Positions 1 through 5,841 of a stretch of 44,977 nt of DNA are shown piece by piece. Position numbers and translations under genes: made by a program. Below the pieces are notes generated by a model that was not told the DNA's origin, did not search any database, and saw only the letters and a list, made by a program, of their open reading frames with translations. Where the stretch lies: positions 1-44,977 of the forward strand of contig CAMCYK010000018.1 in the NCBI GenBank assembly GCA_945883695.1, read 5' to 3'. Source of the DNA: Akkermansia muciniphila. GTDB taxonomy: Bacteria > Verrucomicrobiota > Verrucomicrobiia > Verrucomicrobiales > Akkermansiaceae. Every line of letters begins with the position of its first letter. Position 1 is the stretch's first letter.

Positions 1-16
1 GCGGGGATTTGCTCAG

Positions 17-289
17 CGGGCCATCCCCACGCGGGTGGGGAAAACGGCAGCGGGTCAATCGCCATCGCCTGCCACTACGGGCCATCCCCACGCGGGTGGG
101 GAAAACGGATGAGCCTCGCCGCCGCGGGGCCGCTTTGACGGGCCATCCCCACGCGGGTGGGGAAAACTTGGATGACGCGGCCCATTTGACCGAGGATCAC
201 GGGCCATCCCCACGCGGGTGGGGAAAACATCCGACTCCTGATTTGGGAGATGTTGCGGGTCGGGCCATCCCCACGCGGGTGGGGAAAAC
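17..289 (-). CRISPR. Type I-E CRISPR array, 5 repeats (distal end cut by window)
   Basis: Five identical 29-nt repeats lie at 17-45, 78-106, 139-167, 200-228 and 261-289, separated by four spacers of exactly 32 nt (46-77, 107-138, 168-199, 229-260). Bases 1-16 are part of a further spacer, so the array continues off the left edge. On the plus strand each repeat begins CGGGCCATCCCC and ends GGTGGGGAAAAC, with a CCCCAC/GTGGGG stem around GCGG. Read on the minus strand, the 3' end of the repeat gives an 8-nt handle ATGGCCCG, comparable to ATAAACCG of the E. coli type I-E crRNA. The array is therefore transcribed leftward, in the same direction as the cas genes. Spacer and repeat lengths are the type I-E standard and match the subtype of the genes next door. 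The spacers nearest 289 should be the youngest. No spacer target can be named without a search. Confidence 0.97.
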
Positions 290-382
290 TCTCGCTTGCC
301 AATAGGTTACGACCTGAAACCTTAAGGAATCAAGCCCAAACCGGGGCGTGGCAAAAAGTCCCGGCATTCGCGCCGCCTTGAC
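290..382 (-). promoter_or_regulatory. CRISPR leader
   Basis: This 93-bp stretch lies between the cas2 stop and the first repeat on the leader-proximal side. It holds no gene. It is somewhat more AT-rich than the flanking coding DNA, with patches such as AATAGG, CCTTAAGGAA and GACTTAAAAC. By position and orientation it is the leader, expected to hold the array promoter and the signals for Cas1-Cas2 integration. Its function is inferred from position only. Confidence 0.7.
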
Positions 383-694
383 TTAAAACGGACAGTTGTC
401 CGGATCGACCCAACGCTCCGCGATCAAGCGGACGCCGGAAATCTCCACCTCCTTCCGCCCCGTCTTTCCCTCCGGCCCGATTCGCTCCACCGCGTATCCT
501 TGGCAGTTCGGTGCCGTGGAAATCACCAGCACCCCGAATTCCGGCGACGCATTTCGCAGGATGAAATCCATCACCTTGCGGTGAGTCCGCACATTGAGCG
601 TTCCGACAAAGACGTTTGCCTTCGGCTCGATGAACCAGCGCTTCAAGTGCCCGCGAATTGCCGGCGGGACGTCGTTGCAGATGAGAACGGTCAT
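383..694 (-). CDS. cas2: Cas2e, CRISPR integration subunit (type I-E)
   Basis: A 103-residue protein beginning MTVLICNDVPPAIRGHLKRW. This matches the start of the type I-E Cas2 (CasII/Cse-type) subfamily, which is longer than other Cas2 proteins. An in-frame start 12 codons upstream exists, but the ATG at 694 was chosen because the family begins at this MTVL segment. Cas2 forms the dimeric core of the Cas1-Cas2 complex that captures prespacers and inserts them at the leader end of the array. The C-terminal RWVDPDNCPF tail lies in the region that contacts Cas1 in I-E Cas2 proteins. The gene follows cas1 by 44 bp and is the last cas gene before the leader. The intact frame suggests that adaptation may be functional. 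Confidence 0.95.
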   Translation of the reverse strand: MTVLICNDVPPAIRGHLKRWFIEPKANVFVGTLNVRTHRKVMDFILRNASPEFGVLVISTAPNCQGYAVERIGPEGKTGRKEVEISGVRLIAERWVDPDNCPF

Positions 695-738
695 GGGTAG
701 AGACGCTAGACTTAACGGATCGAGTGACAAAAAGACGC

Positions 739-1635
739 CTAAGCTTCGCTGCGGGGTTGCAGCGGATGGTCATCGGGAGCGTCTTCCGGTGCCTCGCCCT
801 GGCCTTCGAAGAGCTTCTTCAGATCTTCCGGCATGCGGCGCAGCATCCGGGTCTCCTCGACTTTTTCCTTCAAAAGCTTGCGCACCAGAGTTCCGTCATC
901 CTTCGGGTTGAGACACAGCGCTTGGAAGGCCGCGGGCCAACTGGTCTCGTGCTTGTAGAGATCTGCCGCGTCATAAATGAAGGGCAAGGTCCCCGCGGCA
1001 TGTACGAAACCAAGCTGCGGGATGAAACCCATCGAGCAGCAAACCGCGGCCGTCAGCGCGTAGAGGGAGGCGTTGCTGGCGGACAGGGCGCGGTTGATCC
1101 CGTCGGCGATCGCCCAGTTGTCCGACTTGTAATCGCGCCCTTTCCAAGTGACGCCGTACTTCAGACCGAGTTCGGCGTAGGTCTGCTTGACCCGCCGGCC
1201 CTCCATTCCGCGGAGTTGCTTGATGGACACACCGTGGACAGCGGCCTCTGGAAACCGGTGGAGGAACATCCGGCGGGCGATTTCGTTCCTCGACCGCGGG
1301 TTGGCCCACGCGCTGGCATGGATCCGGGCCATCGAGTTGTCGTGGTTCGGGGTGATGCCGAAGGCGTAAAAGCGCAACCCGTCCTCGCCGAGCCAGAGCA
1401 GCGGGCAGTTGCACTGGGCCGCCGCTTTCACCGCAGCATGGGTGATCGAGGTGCCGGGCCCGAGAATCAGCGCCGACACGGTGGCGACGGGAAGACGGGT
1501 GACCAGACCGTCGCTGCCGACCCACTTGATCGAGGAGTCGTCCACCTCCAGGCGGCCGTACTCGAGATAGAGTGGAGTCCAGCGGTCCTTGGCGGGAGCG
1601 AGGGTGTCGAGCGGAGGACGTTCGAAGAGGGGCAT
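739..1635 (-). CDS. cas1: Cas1e, CRISPR integrase (type I-E)
   Basis: A 298-residue Cas1 endonuclease/integrase, close to the roughly 305 residues usual for type I-E. The metal-binding residues are recognisable: Glu145 in RGMEGRR, His212 in LGFVHAAG, and Asp222 and Asp225 in FIYDAADLYK. These correspond to Glu141, His208, Asp218 and Asp221 of the E. coli enzyme. The N-terminal beta domain (about 1-90) and C-terminal helical domain are both present, so the protein looks active. It inserts prespacers with Cas2. The gene is separated from the next gene upstream in the operon by 126 bp that is largely a heptameric tandem repeat. This is an unusually wide gap for the locus and raises the possibility that cas1-cas2 are expressed separately from the interference genes. 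Confidence 0.97.
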   Translation of the reverse strand: MPLFERPPLDTLAPAKDRWTPLYLEYGRLEVDDSSIKWVGSDGLVTRLPVATVSALILGPGTSITHAAVKAAAQCNCPLLWLGEDGLRFYAFGITPNHDNSMARIHASAWANPRSRNEIARRMFLHRFPEAAVHGVSIKQLRGMEGRRVKQTYAELGLKYGVTWKGRDYKSDNWAIADGINRALSASNASLYALTAAVCCSMGFIPQLGFVHAAGTLPFIYDAADLYKHETSWPAAFQALCLNPKDDGTLVRKLLKEKVEETRMLRRMPEDLKKLFEGQGEAPEDAPDDHPLQPRSEA

Positions 1636-1654
1636 GGGGAATTGAAAAGTGCCG

Positions 1655-1748
1655 AGTGAGCAGTGAGCAGTGAGCAGTGAGCAGTGAGCAGTGAGCAGTG
1701 AGCAGTGAGCAGTGAGCAGTGATCCGTGATCCGTGATCCGTGATCCGT
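1655..1748. repeat. Heptameric tandem repeats (AGTGAGC x9, then GATCCGT x4)
   Basis: Nine perfect copies of AGTGAGC run from 1655 to 1717, followed by AGT and four perfect copies of GATCCGT from 1721 to 1748. The array fills most of the gap between the 96-residue gene and cas1. Short 7-bp tandem repeats of this kind occur between genes in several bacterial phyla. Unit number can change by replication slippage. Here that would alter the spacing ahead of cas1 without touching a reading frame. Confidence 0.95.
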
Positions 1749-1761
1749 GGAAGAACGGGAA

Positions 1762-2052
1762 TCAGGGATCGAGCGTCGTGATGGATTCGATCTCGGCGGG
1801 GGTGAATTCGAGGGTTTTGATGCGCAGGCGGATGTCCTGCGGCTTGGCGGCGCGCGGCGGCGAGACGAGGCGGATGGTTCCCTCGATGGAGCGCTTGTGA
1901 CCTTCCAGCCGGACCCGCACCGGGCGGTCGAGGATCACGCCCCAGCGACGCTCGAAGGCGCGCCGCGCCTCATCCAGCTCTTCCCGCCAACGGCGGTAGC
2001 CGCCGTCGCCGGAGCCGGCATCGAAGTTGAATTCGCCCTGGTCGAAGGACAT
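1762..2052 (-). CDS. Small protein of unknown function inside the cas operon
   Basis: A 96-residue protein that I do not recognise. It begins MSFDQGEFNFDAGSGDGGYR, then has a charged helical stretch (RRWREELDEARRAFERRWG, about 20-38). A probable beta-rich half follows (ILDRPVRVRLEGHKRSIEG, then RLVSPP and a segment rich in Lys, Arg and Ile/Leu), ending in a short TPAEIESITTLDP tail. There is no signal peptide or membrane segment. It starts 18 bp after the cas5e stop, on the same strand, and is followed by the heptamer array and cas1. Type I-E loci do not normally carry a gene here. It could be a cas-associated accessory factor or an unrelated passenger. Its codon use and GC resemble the neighbouring cas genes. 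Confidence 0.75.
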   Translation of the reverse strand: MSFDQGEFNFDAGSGDGGYRRWREELDEARRAFERRWGVILDRPVRVRLEGHKRSIEGTIRLVSPPRAAKPQDIRLRIKTLEFTPAEIESITTLDP

Positions 2053-2070
2053 GGGAGGCGGGAGAGGTCG

Positions 2071-2787
2071 TTAGGGAAGCTCGCCGGACGCGAGGCGCCG
2101 GACATGACGGGAGTGGTAGGCGAGCGGGACCGCACCGTGATGCTTGCCAAAGGCGATCGGCTGGTCGGATTGGTAGAAGCTCCCGCGGCCGGGCGCTTCG
2201 GTGAGGCCTTCGAGGGCTGACAGCTCCGCGGAATCGGCACCCAGTAGGCCGGCGAGTTGCACCAGGGCATCGCGGGCACTGGCGGCGACGACGGGGCTCA
2301 GCGGTTCCGCCGGGATGCAGGCTTTGCGGCCGAACCAGACGCCCCAGACCGGATCCAGCAGCGCGGCGGCGGTCTTTTTCAAAGTGGCGGAATCGCCCTG
2401 GAAGAGGGCGATGAAGCGGGCGTCGGTGAGGTAGGTGCGGCGGGTGATGACGGTGCCGAAAGGGCTGCCGTCACCGGCCTTGCGGGGGATGTGGAGTTTC
2501 TGCACGGGATCGGTTTTGTCGTAGCCGCCGCCGATGGTGTGGAAGTCCGCCAGACGCAGCGCCGGATGGGGCTTCGGCCAACGCAGGACGCTGAAGGTGA
2601 GCGCGGCGAACGGAGCCAGCCGTTCGGCCTCGTCCGGGGCGTGCTTGTCGATGCCGAGGGCGGCGGCGAGCACCCCGACGAGCGCGCTCTTGGTCGGCCA
2701 GCTCTCGGTTTCCCGGCGCTGGAACTTGGACGAGGAGCCCCAGGACTGGAGGGGCGCGTCGATGAGGAAGGCGAGGGTTTCAGACAT
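2071..2787 (-). CDS. cas5e: Cas5e (CasD), Cascade subunit
   Basis: A 238-residue RAMP-family protein beginning LAFLIDAPLQSWGSSSKF, the characteristic N-terminus of type I-E Cas5. The ETESWPTKSALVGVLAAALG segment follows, typical of the family. Within Cascade, Cas5e caps the 5' handle of the crRNA and holds the Cas8e foot. It is not the processing nuclease in type I-E; Cas6e is. The length agrees with the family (about 220-250). The start codon overlaps the end of cas7e by 8 bp, indicating coupled translation. Nothing in the protein looks damaged. Confidence 0.95.
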   Translation of the reverse strand: MSETLAFLIDAPLQSWGSSSKFQRRETESWPTKSALVGVLAAALGIDKHAPDEAERLAPFAALTFSVLRWPKPHPALRLADFHTIGGGYDKTDPVQKLHIPRKAGDGSPFGTVITRRTYLTDARFIALFQGDSATLKKTAAALLDPVWGVWFGRKACIPAEPLSPVVAASARDALVQLAGLLGADSAELSALEGLTEAPGRGSFYQSDQPIAFGKHHGAVPLAYHSRHVRRLASGELP

Positions 2788-3802
2788 CGCCGGCGAGGAG
2801 TTGGTCGAGGAAGGAGTCGAGACCGGTCTCGGTGAGCCAGACCTTCTCCCCGAGATTGCCCCAGGTCTTCTCGAGGGCGGCGAGGTGGTCTTTCATCGCC
2901 GCGAGCGAGGCGGCCTGCAGGCCTTTGCCGTTGGCCTTCACGGGAGCCTCGAAAGCATTGGCGAGCTGTAGCGGCTGGCCCTTGGGTTTGCGGATGCCGA
3001 GCACTTCAAAGGGCAGCGTGGCGGCGTTCATCGAGTTCTGGCGGGCACCGGGGACGGCGACGAGGGTGGCGCGGATGAAGTCCTTCAGAATGGCGGCGCG
3101 TTGGTCGGCTGCGAGCTTGCCGAGGTTCTTTGGACACGCGAACTGGTCGAGGTTGATCGCGGTGTAGCGGTAGTAGGTGGCGGAGTTGAACTCGAGCGTG
3201 CCGATCATGCTGGCACCCGCGTCCTCGGCATCGGCCTTGAGGTCATCGACGGAAGAGAAGAAGTCGATCTCATTGGATGACGAGTGGGTGGAGAGGGCGT
3301 GCGAGAACATGGCGGCTCCTTCGACGTTGAGGGTGGCGTCGTTGGCCACCATCCGGCCGAAGAGGGCGATGTCCGCAGCGTCGAGACGATCGACCTTCTT
3401 GATGGCTTTCTTGGGATCTTCGCCCGCGGCAACCGCCGTGGCGATCTGCTCGATCTCACGCGGTGACAGATAGACGGCGGTGGTCACTTGATCGGGCTTC
3501 TTCGCATCCACCTTGCTGAAGGCCTCGCAAATCAGCTTCGCCTTCTCGGCCGCGCCGGATTCTTCCAGGCCGGCAGCAAGCAAAGCATGGGTGAAGGGTT
3601 CCAGCAGGAAGCGGCTACGGATTCCTTGGAAGGCGGTGGATTCGGAGCGCGCCAAGAGCCGCACGGCACGCTTGAGCGACTGGCTGGAAAGCCGGGCGCG
3701 GGTAACGCCGCCGAAGACGGCGGACTTCGGCGATCCGACGTCGTCGCGGTTCAGGCAGGAGACGGGGAAGGACTGGAGGATGTGGAGTTCGATGAGGTTC
3801 AT
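2780..3802 (-). CDS. cas7e: Cas7e (CasC/Cse4), Cascade backbone subunit
   Basis: A 340-residue protein beginning MNLIELHILQSFPVSCLNRD, then SPKSAVFGGVTRARLSSQSL. Both segments are hallmarks of the Cas7e/Cse4/CasC family. Six copies form the Cascade backbone along the crRNA spacer. The central NATLNVEGAAMFSHALSTH segment followed by EIDFFSSVDDL is the conserved family core. The length is slightly under the 350-390 usual for the family but the protein appears complete. The ATG at 3802 lies 53 bp downstream of the Bro-N/DinD-like gene, and that gap is filled by a degenerate heptameric repeat. The 3' end overlaps cas5e. Confidence 0.96.
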   Translation of the reverse strand: MNLIELHILQSFPVSCLNRDDVGSPKSAVFGGVTRARLSSQSLKRAVRLLARSESTAFQGIRSRFLLEPFTHALLAAGLEESGAAEKAKLICEAFSKVDAKKPDQVTTAVYLSPREIEQIATAVAAGEDPKKAIKKVDRLDAADIALFGRMVANDATLNVEGAAMFSHALSTHSSSNEIDFFSSVDDLKADAEDAGASMIGTLEFNSATYYRYTAINLDQFACPKNLGKLAADQRAAILKDFIRATLVAVPGARQNSMNAATLPFEVLGIRKPKGQPLQLANAFEAPVKANGKGLQAASLAAMKDHLAALEKTWGNLGEKVWLTETGLDSFLDQLLAGDV

Positions 3803-3810
3803 AGGATTGG

Positions 3811-3852
3811 ATGAGAGATGGTGGATGGCAGATGGGAGATGGCAGATGGTGG
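3811..3852. repeat. Degenerate heptameric tandem repeat (ATGGNNG-type, 6 units)
   Basis: Six consecutive 7-bp units run ATGAGAG, ATGGTGG, ATGGCAG, ATGGGAG, ATGGCAG, ATGGTGG, filling the gap between the end of the Bro-N/DinD-like gene and cas7e. The unit differs from that of the heptamer array ahead of cas1. No reading frame is affected. It lies 9-50 bp upstream of the cas7e start codon, so unit number could influence cas7e translation. Confidence 0.88.
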
Positions 3853-3855
3853 ATT

Positions 3856-4698
3856 TCAGGACTTTTTCCGCGAGATGCGCTTGGCGGATTCGGGCAGGGC
3901 TTTGAAGTTTTCGGAGGTCGAGATCTTGTTGCCGCTCTTTTCTTCGAGAGCTTTGCGGGCATCACCGGCGATAGTGCCGCCGGCCTTGGCTGCCTGCTGG
4001 TTCTCTGGGAGGCCGCGCGCGTCCCGCTTCTTGGCGATCTCGGTGGTCGATGCTTCACCAAGCATGGTGAAGATGAGTTCAAGGTCGGTCATATGGTCGC
4101 GGAGGTTCTCCTTAGGATTGGAGAGCAACTTGAACTCCTTGTACTCGGCCGGACTCATCCCGAAGGTGGCCTTGCTGATCTCGGCGGTGAGGATGGCGAA
4201 TTCTTTCTGTTCCTTGACGCCGCGCTTCTTCCACTCGTCGGTGAGTTCATCGCGGACGGCGATGCCGCGCAGGCGCTTCTCGATCCATTCCTCGGAGTAG
4301 CCCTTCTGCTGATAGATCGCGCGCATTCGCTTGGCGGCGAGTTCGGGGTTCTCGATCTCTTCGAGCCGTTCGTAGCCGACCTTGGCGAGCCAGCGCTTGA
4401 AGGGCTCAGCCTTGGGGGAAGGGATGGACTGGATGATTCTCAAGAGAGACTCCGTGTTGGCCGCTTTAATGGGTCGCTTTCTACCATCTGCGCCCGCCAT
4501 TTCTACTGGGGGACAATTTGTCCCCCAGTAGGAATCCAGTTCCGGATCCCGCTTCCGGAGCTTCTTGATGTAGTCCTTCACGTTCACCGATCCGGTGAGC
4601 GCCTGGACCACGTCGTCGATGGAGAAATACCACTTTTCCTCGGTGGCATTCCACGCGCGGCGGACTTGTTTTTCTTCGAACAGGGAGATGGCGGACAT
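3856..4698 (-). CDS. Bro-N / DinD-like protein embedded in the cas operon
   Basis: A 280-residue protein beginning MSAISLFEEKQVRRAWNATE. The N-terminal half (about 1-100) is a Bro-N domain, as in phage antirepressors, with FSIDDVVQALTGS, then DYIKKLRKRD, then the family segment IQSIPSPKAEPFKRWLAKVG. The C-terminal half (LRDHMTDLELIFTMLGEAS, then a stretch rich in Lys and Ala) resembles the same region of the SOS-induced protein DinD. DinD of E. coli is known to interfere with RecA filaments. The ATG at 4698 was chosen because the family begins at this point; the frame is open further upstream inside cas6e. The gene starts 19 bp after cas6e and ends 53 bp before cas7e, so it is co-oriented and probably co-transcribed. 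GC is lower than in the flanking cas genes, hinting at later arrival. A role in CRISPR function is not established. It may regulate the operon or be a passenger. Confidence 0.88.
   Translation of the reverse strand: MSAISLFEEKQVRRAWNATEEKWYFSIDDVVQALTGSVNVKDYIKKLRKRDPELDSYWGTNCPPVEMAGADGRKRPIKAANTESLLRIIQSIPSPKAEPFKRWLAKVGYERLEEIENPELAAKRMRAIYQQKGYSEEWIEKRLRGIAVRDELTDEWKKRGVKEQKEFAILTAEISKATFGMSPAEYKEFKLLSNPKENLRDHMTDLELIFTMLGEASTTEIAKKRDARGLPENQQAAKAGGTIAGDARKALEEKSGNKISTSENFKALPESAKRISRKKS
4503..4531. repeat. Perfect 29-bp palindrome inside the Bro-N/DinD-like gene
   Basis: Two 14-bp arms, CTACTGGGGGACAA and TTGTCCCCCAGTAG, are exact inverse complements around one T. The palindrome encodes part of SYWGTNCPPVEM in the Bro-N/DinD-like protein, which I believe is a recurring motif of the family. 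It could form a strong hairpin in the mRNA or cruciform DNA, or serve as a dimeric protein-binding site. Confidence 0.9.
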
Positions 4699-4717
4699 GG
4701 AAGGAGGGATTGCTTTT

Positions 4718-5353
4718 TCAAGCGGGTGAAAGGCAGAGCATGCCGAAGCCGAAGGCTTTGGCGGAGCCGATGCCACGAGTGAAGGCCTCGCGGAGCAGGG
4801 CGGGATCGGTAACATTGAGAACGCCGGTGAACTCGGTGGCCGTATGAAGACCGGGCTTCCCTCCTTTCAGGAACGGTTGGCGCGGCTGCGGGATGGTGCG
4901 GATCTCTTGAGGCTCGATGGCGAAGCCGTGTTGGGATGCCTTGCGCTCCAGCCATGCGAGCAGATCCTCGCGCTTGGAAATCGGGATGCGCTTGGCACCG
5001 CGCCGCTTGCCGTTCGCATCGCGGGGCGCGGCAAGTTTTTTGGTGGGATTGGCGAGCAGGGAGAAACGATAGGCCGGCCGGGTGAGGAAGCTTTCGCCGA
5101 CGGGCTTGGTTCGCCACCCGGCATCGGGACACCAATCGGGTTGGCTCGGCGCGGTGACGGAAAGGATGAGCAGGCGGAAGCCCTGCCCGGTATCGTCGAG
5201 CCGGGTGAGGAAATCGCGGTCGGCCTCCGGCTGGCCGGGGAAGCAATCCCAGGCCCGCTTGTGCCACGCGTAGCTATCGGAAAAGCCGCCATCCTTCCGC
5301 CAACGGGCGGCGATCTCGTAGGGGACGATGGCTTCGGTGAGGTGGAGGTTCAT
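4718..5353 (-). CDS. cas6e: Cas6e (CasE/Cse3), crRNA-processing endoribonuclease
   Basis: A 211-residue type I-E Cas6 that cuts pre-crRNA at the base of the repeat hairpin and stays bound to the 3' stem. The N-terminal ferredoxin-like fold contains WHKRAWDCFPG. His31 there is in the position of the catalytic His of Cas6e enzymes. The C-terminal glycine-rich motif GIGSAKAFGFGMLCLSP is diagnostic of the family. The start at 5353 gives MNLHLTEA and overlaps the cse2 stop by 4 bp (ATGA); the longer frame is unlikely. In the common I-E order cas6e follows cas5e. Here it lies directly after cse2, ahead of cas7e. Confidence 0.94.
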   Translation of the reverse strand: MNLHLTEAIVPYEIAARWRKDGGFSDSYAWHKRAWDCFPGQPEADRDFLTRLDDTGQGFRLLILSVTAPSQPDWCPDAGWRTKPVGESFLTRPAYRFSLLANPTKKLAAPRDANGKRRGAKRIPISKREDLLAWLERKASQHGFAIEPQEIRTIPQPRQPFLKGGKPGLHTATEFTGVLNVTDPALLREAFTRGIGSAKAFGFGMLCLSPA

Positions 5354-5841
5354 GCGGCGGGGAGGTCGAGGGGGGCTTGCCAGAATTCCTTGGCCCAATC
5401 GGTCTTCACCCGCTCGGCATAGCCGGTGGACCAGAAGTTGAGTTCCTTGAGAAGCTTCGCGTAGTCGAGCGGGACGGACTCCCGGCCGAGCCGCTTGACC
5501 AAGCGGTGAAGTTGCGGGGCGAGATCCTCAAGATCCGTGCAGGCCAGGATACGCCGGAAGTGGCGGTCGTAGGGGTGCTCGCCGTCCTTCCGATCGCCAA
5601 GGCGCAGGGCGGCGCGACCGATTCCCATTCCCTCCGCGTGGGCGGGATGGACCGCGAACAGCGCGGCGACGGTGGACTTCCGCTCATCGCCGATCGCCCC
5701 GAGCCTGCCGAGAATGGGCAAAGCGGCCGGGCGGGTGGTCTCGCTCCAGTAGCGGCGGAGCGCGGCGGAGTGGCCGCGATCCTCACAGAGCTTCGCGAGC
5801 TGCGTGACAAAAGAGCCGTTGGATTCGTCGTGGGATTTCAT
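5350..5841 (-). CDS. cse2: Cse2 (CasB), Cascade small subunit
   Basis: A 163-residue, mainly helical protein of the Cse2/CasB family. Two copies line the belly of Cascade and stabilise the displaced strand of the R-loop. Recognisable segments are LRRYWSETTRPAALPILGRL near the N-terminus, RHFRRILACTDLEDLAPQLH in the middle, and LLKELNFWSTGYAERVKTDW, then AKEFW, at the C-terminus. The start at 5841 is fixed by a 4-bp ATGA overlap with the cse1 stop. The frame extends 49 codons upstream inside cse1, but that part lacks family character. Confidence 0.93.
   Translation of the reverse strand: MKSHDESNGSFVTQLAKLCEDRGHSAALRRYWSETTRPAALPILGRLGAIGDERKSTVAALFAVHPAHAEGMGIGRAALRLGDRKDGEHPYDRHFRRILACTDLEDLAPQLHRLVKRLGRESVPLDYAKLLKELNFWSTGYAERVKTDWAKEFWQAPLDLPAA

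Noticed and set aside
9..305. Open frames of 98 and 75 codons across the CRISPR array
   Set aside because: They are translations of the repeats themselves (the same peptide recurs every 61 bp) and have no independent support.
4699..4717. SOS (LexA) box ahead of the DinD-like gene
   Set aside because: No CTGT-N8-ACAG-like sequence is present in the 19-bp gap, so damage induction cannot be argued from the local sequence.
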